The notes under the pieces were generated by a model. The model had not been told where the DNA came from. It saw only the letters and a program-made list of their open reading frames with translations, and searched no databases. A stretch of DNA of 28,361 nt from CALEUX01 sp037439945. GTDB lineage: Bacteria > Bacteroidota > Bacteroidia > Bacteroidales > Marinilabiliaceae. A program made the position numbers and the translations under genes. Location of the stretch: positions 1 through 28,361 of the forward strand of contig JBBIVA010000037.1 in NCBI GenBank assembly GCA_037439945.1, written 5' to 3'. Shown in pieces: positions 9,171 through 16,564 of this stretch. The stretch's first letter is position 1. Every line of letters begins with the position of its first letter.

Positions 9171-10049
9171 TTAGAACACAGTTTTTACACCATTAAAATT
9201 AATCCGGAACTCTGAAGGGGTACAGCCCTGTTTCTTTTTAAAAGTCCTGTTAAAATTTGAAATATTGTTAAACCCACATTCATAGCATACCTCCGAAATG
9301 CTTTTCCCTGTTTCTATTAATAGCCTGGTTGCAAATCCTAACCTTATTTCATTAACAAATTCAATAAATGGTTTACCGGTTCGTTGCTTAATAAGCCGGC
9401 TAAATGATACAACCGACATGTTTAACATTTCAGCTGCATCTTCCAGCATCAATTTCTTACTAAAGTTTTCCCTTACGTAATTATAAATTTTCTCAATTCT
9501 GTCGCTGTTATGAAAATCATTTCCCTTTTGAAATGATATATTGCTTAAAAGTCTTTGATCTCTGGATATAGATAAATCGTATAACAGCGATTGGAATTCC
9601 AAAAACGAATCAAACCCGTGTTTTTGAGCCAGGCTTAAGAACCTTTTTTCAAGGTTTTTTGCTGTATCAGATGAAAACAATACACCACGGTTGGCATTAT
9701 GGAGAAGTTCTTTAACTGGCTTCAACAAATTTTTTGAAACAAGTGGGCCGTCAAAAATATCCCGTGGAAATTGAACAGTAATCTCATGATGTAAATCCCT
9801 TCCGGTGTTATGATAGTTTTCCCACCCATGGTAAAGATTAGGGCCAACCATAACTAATTCATATTCACTGATTTCATCAATGTGATCTCCAATTACCCTT
9901 CTGCCCCCTGTAGCGTTTCTAATAAAATTGATCTCATATTCAGGGTGGAAATGAATTGGGAATGTAAAAAGGCTTCTTTGCCTGTCAAATACCAAAAAAC
10001 AATCATTATCCTTTAGCGGGGTAATTTCCCTGTGAATATTTTTCTTCAT
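9171..10049 (-). CDS. AraC-family transcriptional regulator, cupin plus HTH
   Basis: A 292-residue DNA-binding protein. The N-terminal cupin-like ligand domain contains FPIHFHPEYEINFI, the usual sugar-sensing H-x-H-x-x-x-E pattern, followed by the YELVMVGPNLYHGWEN strand region. The C-terminal hundred residues are a double helix-turn-helix: LEDAAEMLNMSVVSFSRLIK, then SISEVCYECGFNNISNFNR and TFKKKQGCTPSEFR. The frame is open up to 10130. I place the start at 10049 because a block directly in front of this ATG is repeated in front of another ATG at 10336 (see findings), and because the cupin domain begins soon after. It is divergent from the first susC and is the best candidate regulator of the uptake operons, though that link rests on position alone. 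Confidence 0.9.
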   Translation of the reverse strand: MKKNIHREITPLKDNDCFLVFDRQRSLFTFPIHFHPEYEINFIRNATGGRRVIGDHIDEISEYELVMVGPNLYHGWENYHNTGRDLHHEITVQFPRDIFDGPLVSKNLLKPVKELLHNANRGVLFSSDTAKNLEKRFLSLAQKHGFDSFLEFQSLLYDLSISRDQRLLSNISFQKGNDFHNSDRIEKIYNYVRENFSKKLMLEDAAEMLNMSVVSFSRLIKQRTGKPFIEFVNEIRLGFATRLLIETGKSISEVCYECGFNNISNFNRTFKKKQGCTPSEFRINFNGVKTVF

Positions 10050-10051
10050 GC

Positions 10052-10177
10052 GTAAATAATTTTTTGATAAAGGCCCTATAGCTTTCCGCGTTGCGGAACA
10101 GGTTGTCCCGTTATTACAGATGAACACCATCTTTGCTATTTTCTCTGTGTTTCCCGAAAATTCGGGACAAGTTTTGG
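10052..10177 (-). repeat. Degenerate leader repeat, copy A (AraC leader)
   Basis: Three blocks are shared in the same order with copy B (10339-10465): GTAAATAATTTTTTG at 10052-10066, AACnCCATCTTTGnTATTTT at 10123-10142, and GGACAAGTT at 10165-10173. Two hairpins lie inside: TTCCGC-GTT-GCGGAA (10084-10098) and TCCCGAA-AA-TTCGGGA (10152-10167). On the minus strand this is the region just before the AraC start codon. Confidence 0.55.
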
Positions 10178-10338
10178 TTAACGAATCATGCCCGTTTCAT
10201 AAAATTTAAATTAACCTTTTAAACTTAAAAATTGAAATAAATGTACAGATAATAAGATAAAATATCATTATATGTTAAAGGGATATTTCTAACCTGCCAA
10301 AAAAAATTCCGGAACATTTATGTGCTTAATTTTCATAT

Positions 10339-10465
10339 GTAAATAATTTTTTGGTTAAGGTCGATTGCCTGTCCCCATACACAGGGGGCAACTCCATCTT
10401 TGATATTTTGACTTCGTCGATCATCGATTCATTGGTGCTTCCATAAAGGGCTGGACAAGTTGTGT
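10339..10465 (-). repeat. Degenerate leader repeat, copy B
   Basis: It has the same three blocks as copy A at 10339-10353, 10390-10409 and 10453-10461, but with different spacing. A stem of TTGCC with GGCAA (10365-10391) occupies the place of the copy A hairpin. On the minus strand the first block is followed by two bases and ATGAA, exactly as at the AraC start, but here the frame closes after 15 codons (10336 to 10289). It looks like a duplicated leader whose gene is absent. Confidence 0.5.
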
Positions 10466-10651
10466 TTGCAAGAACATTGGTTTTTCACCTTATTTAACAT
10501 ATAATAATTATTCACTTCAGCAGTTTTTTATTTTATTGACTAACATTAATTAATATGTCATATCAATTTTTCAAAGAAATTTACAATTAATTGATAAAAT
10601 AATATAGGTTGTTTTTATATTATCAATACTATAATATTCTCTAAAATTATC

Positions 10652-10694
10652 ATAAAAAAATATTTGCTTTTATAAAATCTCTTTTATAAGTTTG
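10652..10694 (+). promoter_or_regulatory. Promoter of first susC operon
   Basis: TTTG (10663-10666), 20 bases, then TAAGTTTG (10687-10694) match the Bacteroidota -33/-7 promoter. The -33 box sits in ATAAAAAAATATTTGC (10652-10667), which recurs with one change in the second susC promoter at 16340-16355, again 20 bases before its -7 box. Transcription would start near 10701. Confidence 0.7.
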
Positions 10695-10707
10695 TTAACC
10701 AAAGAAA

Positions 10708-10732
10708 ATGTATAATTTGTTAAGTTATACAT
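10708..10732. promoter_or_regulatory. Inverted repeat at start of susC leader
   Basis: ATGTATAA (10708-10715) and TTATACAT (10725-10732) are perfect 8-base arms around 9 bases, immediately after the predicted transcription start. It could be a regulator site or a 5' stem-loop that stabilises the transcript. Confidence 0.35.
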
Positions 10733-10782
10733 ACCACACCAGAACAGAATAGAATCTAAATCTTGAAAAACAAAAGAGCCCT

Positions 10783-10875
10783 ATGAAAACCCCATTAAAA
10801 TTTCCGCTTTTCTTTATTCAGGAGTTTACAAACTCTCTTTATTTCAATTATACCAAAATAATTAAGGGAAGTTAA
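10783..10875 (+). other. Possible 30-residue leader ORF
   Basis: ATG at 10783 opens a frame of 30 codons ending in TAA, wholly inside the predicted susC leader. The product would be aromatic-rich (MKTPLKFPLFFIQEF at its start). There is no Shine-Dalgarno sequence and no recognised family, and a frame this short arises easily by chance. I list it only because it lies in an unusually long leader. Confidence 0.15.
10811..10846. promoter_or_regulatory. Palindrome flanked by direct repeats in susC leader
   Basis: GAGTTT-AC-AAACTC (10822-10835) is flanked by TCTTTATTCA (10811-10820) and TCTTTATTTCA (10836-10846). Direct repeats are common in AraC-type binding sites, so it may be an operator. It lies about 110 bases downstream of the predicted transcript start, so a role at the RNA level is also possible. 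Confidence 0.3.
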
Positions 10876-10975
10876 TTCAAATTGACCATAACAAACAATA
10901 GGTCAACACATTAATCCCGCATAAAATAAATTGGTTTGAATTGGTTAAAATCTACTTTTTAATCAATAATGGAAA

Positions 10976-10984
10976 GGTCTTGCA
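10976..10984 (+). promoter_or_regulatory. Leader element shared by both susC genes, copy 1
   Basis: GGTCTTGCA begins 118 bases before the susC ATG. The same nine bases begin 115 bases before the second susC ATG. Looser matches follow (TCATCGTTTA here, TCATTCGCTTA there). Confidence 0.35.
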
Positions 10985-11093
10985 CTTTAGTGTTCCCTTG
11001 TCATCGTTTATTTTATATATAACATAAAATAAACTTTTGTTATTGTCATTAACCTTTTTCTCGTTTCTAACTATTTAACTTAATTCAAAAACT

Positions 11094-14000
11094 ATGAAAA
11101 AAAGAAGTGTGATTTTCATTTTTTGCTTGTTTCTTGGCTTTACCATGTTTGCCCAAAAAAGGGTGACAGGTGTTGTCAATGATTCGCAAAACTTACCGGT
11201 TCCCGGTGTTACCATTATGGAGAAGGGCACCACAAACGGTGTTATTTCTGATGTAAATGGTAACTTCTCCCTTGAAGTTGCAGGGGATGCATCAGTCCTG
11301 GTTTTTTCGTTTGTAGGAATGCAAACCCAGGAAGTTACTGTGGGTGCGCAAACCCGCTTAACAGTGAGTATGAAGGAAATGATTTCTGACCTGGACGAAG
11401 TGGTAGTAATTGGTTATGGGGTCCAAAAGAAGAAATTGATTACAGGGGCCAACCTTTCGGTAAATGCTGATGAATTGAAACGCCAGAACGCTACTGAGGC
11501 AATGGATGCAATTCAAACTGTTTCTCCAGGTGTTAATATCATCCAGAATTCAGGTATGCCTGGTCAGGGATTTAAAGTAAACATCCGTGGGTTGGGTACT
11601 ATTGGTAATTCTGCTCCTTTGTATGTTATTGATGGAGTTGCTGGTGGTGATATCAACAACCTCAACCCTTCTGATATTGAATCCATCGATGTATTAAAGG
11701 ATGCAGCTTCAGCTGCAATTTACGGCGCCAGGGCAGCCAACGGCGTAATTTTGGTAACAACAAAAGGAGGCAAAAAAGGTAAAACACAAATTACATACGA
11801 TGGTTTTTACGGGGTTCAGGATGCAGTTAAAATGCCAGAGCTGCTAACTGCCAAACAGTTTATGGAAATTTACAATGAGGAACGTGTGGTTTCTGGTAGA
11901 ACACCAATTGATTTTGCTGCAAGGATTCCAGGTATTTATCAGAATGTTCAAAACGGATGGAAAGGTACTAACTGGATGGAAGAAATCCGAAATAAGAATG
12001 CCCCGACTCAAAACCATGCTATCAATATAACAGGTGGTACAGTTCAATCGGTTTTCGCCTTAGGTTTTTCATACTCTTCGCAGGAAGGTATTTTTGGAAA
12101 GCCTGTTGAACCACATCACGACAGGTATACTTTACGTATCAACAGCGACCATGTTATTTACGAAAATAATGGTTTAGAAATTATCAAAGTTGGTGAAACA
12201 TTAAATTTCAGCTATCGCGAACGCGCCGGTATTGCCATAGGTGGGATGTATTGGAACGATATCCGCAACATGCTTGTTGGTAACCCATTGGTACCTGTTT
12301 ATAATGCACAGGGCGAATATTACTCAAGGCCCGATTTGCAGGCTTCAGGTCTTGAAAGTTTGTCTTCAAGAATTTACAACCCATTGGCTCAAATGGCCTT
12401 GAACAGGGGTATGAATGAAACGCAAAACTATGACATTAACAGCAATGCTTATCTTCAGATACAACCCATAAGAGACCTGGTTTTTAAGAGCAGTTATGGG
12501 TACAAGATGTTTGCAAATGCGTATCGTAGCTATCAACCGGCTTATGTTCTTGCAGGTGATGTATCCTTGAGTCCCGGCCGGATTACCCAGAATGCAGGGA
12601 GTGGCCACAGCTGGACTTTTGAAAATACTTTAAGTTATAAGTTTAACCTGAATGAGCATAAATTTGATGTATTGGCAGGCCAGTCATTAGAAAAATGGGG
12701 ATTGGGGTCCAGAATTAGTGCTACCAACGCAAATCCTACATTTATTGGCTATGAATATGCCTTTATCGACAATACCGATGGTTTAACATCAGGTGTAACC
12801 AGTTTGGGCGGTGGCCCACATGCTCAGGGAGCGCTTGCGTCTTTTTTTGGCAGGGTTAACTACGACTTTAATGAAAAATACCTGCTTACCTTAGTAATGC
12901 GTGCTGACGGTTCGTCAAACTTTGCCAAAGGTAACCGTTGGGGTTATTTCCCATCAGTTTCGGCAGGTTGGGTATTAACCGAAGAGGAGTTTATGGCTAA
13001 CAATGGCATCTTCGATTTTGCCAAGCTTAGAGTTAGCTGGGGGCAAAATGGTAATGCCGATATTGACGCTTTCCAATACCTGAGTCTGATTGGTTTTAAC
13101 CGTGAAAACAACTACACTTTTGGAAACGACCGTAACAAAATGCAATTGGGAGGTTTTCCTGCAGTTCTTGCAAACCCTGATGTTACCTGGGAAACCTCTG
13201 AGCAGATTAACGTTGGTTTAGATACTTATTTCCTTAATTCAAGACTTCAAACATCTTTCGATTATTATGTAAAAACTACCAAAGACTGGTTGGTACGTCC
13301 TCCAATAGCTGACGTTCAGGGACCAAGAGGTGCTTTTGTAAATGGTGGAGATATCGAAAATAAAGGTTTTGAATTGGCTTTACGTTGGAACGACAATATA
13401 GGCGATTTAACCTATGGCGCTCAATTTAACCTCTCAAAAAACGAAAACAAAGTAACCAAATTAGGCGATAACTCCGGGTTTATCCAAAGTAACGGGAATA
13501 TTATCTCCCAGGGAACTGATCCGGTTTGGCGCGTTGAAGTAGGTTACCCTGTTGGCTATTTCCATGGATATAAAACCCAGGGGATTTTCCAGAACGCCCA
13601 GCAAATAACTTCATGGCAACATGGTTTCCTCCAGAGCAATCCTCAACCAGGCGATGTTATTTTCAAGGACGTAACCGGCGACAAGAAAGTAAATGCTGCT
13701 GATAAAACCATGATAGGTAACCCGCATCCTGACTTTAGAATTGGCTTTGGCCTTAATTTCGCATACAAAGGATTCGATTTGGCCATCAGTGGTAAAGGTG
13801 CTTTCGGTCACCAAATCCTAACATCTTACCGTTCGTTTGCCGATAACGAATATCATAACTACACAACCGACATTTTAAAACGTTGGCATGGTGAAGGAAC
13901 TTCAAATAAAATTCCCCGAATGACTCCCGGTAATGGTGTTAACCGGATTAACATTTCAGAAATTTACATCGAAGATGGAGATTATGTTAAAATCCAGAAC

Positions 14001-14219
14001 GTTACTATAGGATACGATTTTAAAAACCTGATGCCTGAAATGCCTTTCGGACAAGCCCGTTTGTATGTAGCAGGCCGTAACCTTTGGACCATTACCAAAT
14101 ACTCAGGCCTGGACCCTGAAGTGGGTTATGGCGATGACCAGCCTTTTGTTTCAGGTATTGACCTTGGTTTTTATCCGGCCCCGAAAACCTATATGGTGGG
14201 ACTTAATTTGAAATTCTAA
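11094..14219 (+). CDS. SusC/RagA-family TonB-dependent outer-membrane transporter 1
   Basis: Imports oligosaccharides or other large nutrients across the outer membrane using TonB energy, as a complex with its SusD partner. The 1041-residue protein has a signal peptide ending near MFAQ and a CarboxypepD_reg-like domain (about residues 22-97) with VPGVTIMEKGTTNGVISD. A Ton box DEVVVIGYG follows (about residues 101-109). The plug carries the SusC signature VLKDAASAAIYGARAANGV and then VTTKGG. The rest is a long beta-barrel ending in YMVGLNLKF with the usual terminal phenylalanine. There is no STN domain, so direct FecR/ECF-sigma signalling is unlikely; control by the AraC protein or another regulator is more plausible. 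susD follows 21 bases later. Confidence 0.96.
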   Translation: MKKRSVIFIFCLFLGFTMFAQKRVTGVVNDSQNLPVPGVTIMEKGTTNGVISDVNGNFSLEVAGDASVLVFSFVGMQTQEVTVGAQTRLTVSMKEMISDLDEVVVIGYGVQKKKLITGANLSVNADELKRQNATEAMDAIQTVSPGVNIIQNSGMPGQGFKVNIRGLGTIGNSAPLYVIDGVAGGDINNLNPSDIESIDVLKDAASAAIYGARAANGVILVTTKGGKKGKTQITYDGFYGVQDAVKMPELLTAKQFMEIYNEERVVSGRTPIDFAARIPGIYQNVQNGWKGTNWMEEIRNKNAPTQNHAINITGGTVQSVFALGFSYSSQEGIFGKPVEPHHDRYTLRINSDHVIYENNGLEIIKVGETLNFSYRERAGIAIGGMYWNDIRNMLVGNPLVPVYNAQGEYYSRPDLQASGLESLSSRIYNPLAQMALNRGMNETQNYDINSNAYLQIQPIRDLVFKSSYGYKMFANAYRSYQPAYVLAGDVSLSPGRITQNAGSGHSWTFENTLSYKFNLNEHKFDVLAGQSLEKWGLGSRISATNANPTFIGYEYAFIDNTDGLTSGVTSLGGGPHAQGALASFFGRVNYDFNEKYLLTLVMRADGSSNFAKGNRWGYFPSVSAGWVLTEEEFMANNGIFDFAKLRVSWGQNGNADIDAFQYLSLIGFNRENNYTFGNDRNKMQLGGFPAVLANPDVTWETSEQINVGLDTYFLNSRLQTSFDYYVKTTKDWLVRPPIADVQGPRGAFVNGGDIENKGFELALRWNDNIGDLTYGAQFNLSKNENKVTKLGDNSGFIQSNGNIISQGTDPVWRVEVGYPVGYFHGYKTQGIFQNAQQITSWQHGFLQSNPQPGDVIFKDVTGDKKVNAADKTMIGNPHPDFRIGFGLNFAYKGFDLAISGKGAFGHQILTSYRSFADNEYHNYTTDILKRWHGEGTSNKIPRMTPGNGVNRINISEIYIEDGDYVKIQNVTIGYDFKNLMPEMPFGQARLYVAGRNLWTITKYSGLDPEVGYGDDQPFVSGIDLGFYPAPKTYMVGLNLKF

Positions 14220-14240
14220 AAACCTTAATTATTGAAGATT

Positions 14241-15980
14241 ATGAAAAAAATAACATATTTGATTGTTGCAGCGGCCCTAATATTTAGTAGCTGTGAGGAT
14301 TTTTTGAATGTGGAGCCCTTAACGCAGAAAACATCAGCAAACTTTCCTCAAACAGCCGATGATGCCAAGCAAATGATGGCTGGTATTTATACCACTATGA
14401 GTAATGAGCAACGGTTATGTGACATGAGCCACCTTTTTGTTTGTGAAATTGCAAGTGATGATAAACTTGGCGGTGGTGGAATGAACGACATTAAGGCGCA
14501 GGCTTATGAAGCATTTATGTCATCTGACACTGAAATGTTGGGACATAATTGGGAAGCCACTTACGAAGGTATTCACCGGGCAAATTTTGCCATTGAAAAC
14601 CTTGACCTTTTGAGTGATAATGTTGTTAGCCCTGCGCTTAAAAATCAATACATGGGAGAAGCCAGGTTTTTAAGGGCTTTCTTTTATTTTAGACTGGCTA
14701 CCCTTTATGGTGAAGTCCCACTTAAAATAACTACCGCCCCTGCCGACCTTCCAGGTTCTCCTGCCGATAAAGTTTACGCTCAAATTGCATCTGATTTGAA
14801 AATGGCCATTGAGCTGTTGCCCAATGTAACTTATACATCAACCGAAGAAGGAAGGGTAACCCGCTGGGCTGCTCAGGCTTTAATGGCACGCGTATGGCTG
14901 TTCTATACAGGCTTTTATCAGCAAACAACTTTACCTTTGGCAGAGGGTGGTAGTGTTTCCAAACAGGATGTTGTTACCTGGTTAGGCAACTGTATTACCA
15001 GCAGTGGACATAGCCTGGTGGGCGATTTTCATGAGCTTTGGCCATATACCAACTCTGTTACTATTGGTGAGTATTCGTATATTCAAAACTACATGACTAC
15101 CACCGGCAAACAGTTGAAGTATGCCAGCGATAAAGGTGCCAGAAACCCTGAAACCCTGTTCGCCCTAAAATTTTCGAACTTTGCCGATTGGGACATCCGC
15201 AGGGGCTATGCCAACATGTACCAGTTATTTTTTGCCTTGCGGGGTTTGCAAAATCTTAACAATACATTTCCGTTTGCCGGAGGTTGGGGACAAGGTAACT
15301 CTATTCCTAAGGCGATGATTGACAGGTGGATAGCAGATGAGCCAAACGATATAAGATTATGGGCATCAGTAATTGACATCCCTGTTGAATTGCCTAATTA
15401 CGCCAAAGGACAATGGGACTTTGTTCTTGAAAGCCGATATTGGGGAAAGAAATACAATGGTGTGAGCGGAAGAAGCCCTGTTGATGGCAAGCTTAAAAAC
15501 GATTACAGTGTAATTATGTATGGTAATAAAGATAACAACCAGTTATCGCATGGTGATGATTTAGTATTTATCCGTTTTGCCGATGTATTGCTGATGATGT
15601 CTGAACTTACCGAAGATGCACAATATATGAACAGGGTTCGTGCCCGTGTAGGTCTTGCACCGGTAGCTTATTCATTAGCCAACATTCAGAAAGAGCGTCG
15701 TTATGAACTTGCTTTTGAAGGTTTAAGATGGAATGATATGCGCCGCTGGGGTGCTGCTTATGCAAAAGCTGCTCTGCAAACACAGGTAGGAACACCGGTT
15801 TTCAACTTCGGGCAGCCTGCAGTTTTCAACGGTCTTAATCCTGCAGGTTACAGTGCCCGTTACGACCAAACCAAAGGTTTCTTCCCAATACCTGAATCAC
15901 AGATTAAACTTTCCAATGGAAAGTTGCAACAGACTGTGGGCTTCAGAAACGAAGGCCGTTATCCGGGCTGGGGGAATTAA
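14241..15980 (+). CDS. SusD/RagB-family surface lipoprotein 1
   Basis: Nutrient-binding lipoprotein that caps the SusC channel on the cell surface. The 579-residue protein has a lipoprotein signal ending at C18 (FSSC, followed by EDFLNVEP). Typical SusD segments follow: GEARFLRAFFYFRLATLYGE, then GRVTRWAAQALMARVWLFYTG from the helical TPR scaffold, and ERRYELAFEGLRWNDMRRWG near the C-terminus. The protein closes with FFPIPESQIKLSNG, as in the family. I start at the ATG at 14241 rather than the in-frame TTG at 14232. It is the last gene of the first operon and is followed by a strong terminator. Confidence 0.95.
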   Translation: MKKITYLIVAAALIFSSCEDFLNVEPLTQKTSANFPQTADDAKQMMAGIYTTMSNEQRLCDMSHLFVCEIASDDKLGGGGMNDIKAQAYEAFMSSDTEMLGHNWEATYEGIHRANFAIENLDLLSDNVVSPALKNQYMGEARFLRAFFYFRLATLYGEVPLKITTAPADLPGSPADKVYAQIASDLKMAIELLPNVTYTSTEEGRVTRWAAQALMARVWLFYTGFYQQTTLPLAEGGSVSKQDVVTWLGNCITSSGHSLVGDFHELWPYTNSVTIGEYSYIQNYMTTTGKQLKYASDKGARNPETLFALKFSNFADWDIRRGYANMYQLFFALRGLQNLNNTFPFAGGWGQGNSIPKAMIDRWIADEPNDIRLWASVIDIPVELPNYAKGQWDFVLESRYWGKKYNGVSGRSPVDGKLKNDYSVIMYGNKDNNQLSHGDDLVFIRFADVLLMMSELTEDAQYMNRVRARVGLAPVAYSLANIQKERRYELAFEGLRWNDMRRWGAAYAKAALQTQVGTPVFNFGQPAVFNGLNPAGYSARYDQTKGFFPIPESQIKLSNGKLQQTVGFRNEGRYPGWGN

Positions 15981-15999
15981 GTTTAAAGAATAAAAAAAT

Positions 16000-16036
16000 A
16001 AAGAGGCTGTCTCAAAGGGGCAGCCTCTTTTTTTAT
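16000..16036 (+). terminator. Rho-independent terminator after first susD
   Basis: AAAGAGGCTG (16000-16009) pairs perfectly with CAGCCTCTTT (16021-16030) around an 11-base loop, and the T-run continues to 16034. It lies 19 bases after the susD stop and separates the two uptake operons. Confidence 0.9.
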
Positions 16037-16339
16037 ATATTATTGATTATAAGCAATACCGCTTTCTAATAAATCAATTATAAACTCTAACCTTATATAA
16101 TATTCCTTTCTTTTTCTATCATTGATTCTATTTATCGGGGTTAGCCTCTTTTAACTTCTATTGACTAACAAGTTAAATATCAATTACATTCCAAATATTT
16201 TCCTGTCAAAACCCAAGGGGCAACAACTCTTTTTAACCGCACAACAAACCACCGGTATATCAAAAAGTCGCTTTTAACACAAAGAAATAGCCATCTTAGT
16301 TAATTTTTGTTAATTTCTATATAATAATACAAATTTTTG

Positions 16340-16382
16340 ATAAAAAAATATTAGCACTTATTAACAAATGACTTTACTTTTG
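16340..16382 (+). promoter_or_regulatory. Promoter of second susC operon
   Basis: TTAG (16351-16354), 20 bases, then TACTTTTG (16375-16382), an exact TAnnTTTG box. The upstream block ATAAAAAAATATTAGC (16340-16355) equals that of the first susC promoter in 15 of 16 bases, with identical spacing to the -7 box. Transcription would start near 16389, leaving a leader of about 175 nt. Confidence 0.65.
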
Positions 16383-16449
16383 GTGTATAAATAAAGTGTC
16401 ATTTTAACACTTACTATCACGGGTAATTAACCTTATACAAAACAGGGCT

Positions 16450-16458
16450 GGTCTTGCA
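16450..16458 (+). promoter_or_regulatory. Leader element shared by both susC genes, copy 2
   Basis: GGTCTTGCA begins 115 bases before the ATG of the second susC, matching the copy at 10976-10984 in sequence and almost in distance. It could be a regulator site, an sRNA target or part of a leader fold. Confidence 0.35.
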
Positions 16459-16564
16459 TTCTATAACAAACTGATTCTCATTCGCTTAAAACACAATATG
16501 AGCAAATTGTAAGTATTTATTTAATTAACACCCAAAATGATAATCAATTTTTAATTTAAATCTT

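Larger units (their letters stand above)
10050..11093. other. Gene-free region between AraC gene and first susC
   Basis: About 1 kb without a convincing gene. It holds the two leader repeats, a well-formed rightward promoter (10652-10694), an inverted repeat at the predicted transcript start, a palindrome flanked by direct repeats (10811-10846), a 30-codon frame (10783-10875) and an element shared with the second susC leader (10976-10984). The predicted susC leader is unusually long, about 390 nt. Confidence 0.6.
16037..16564. other. Gene-free region between the two susCD operons
   Basis: About 530 bases without a plausible gene. It contains the promoter of the second operon, a small hairpin just after its predicted start (AAGTGT 16394-16399 with ACACTT 16407-16412) and the shared leader element at 16450-16458. 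A CCTGTC...GGGGCAAC pair at 16202-16224 echoes part of leader repeat copy B at 10368-10392. The rest is AT-rich with no structure I can support. Confidence 0.5.

Noticed and set aside
10050..10130. N-terminal extension of the AraC protein
   Set aside because: The frame is open to 10130 but this stretch contains hairpins and the leader repeat blocks also present in copy B, where they are non-coding; the ATG at 10049 fits the family better.
10152..10167. TCCCGAA-AA-TTCGGGA as a terminator
   Set aside because: It lacks a T-run on either strand and no gene ends into it; it is kept only as part of the leader repeat.
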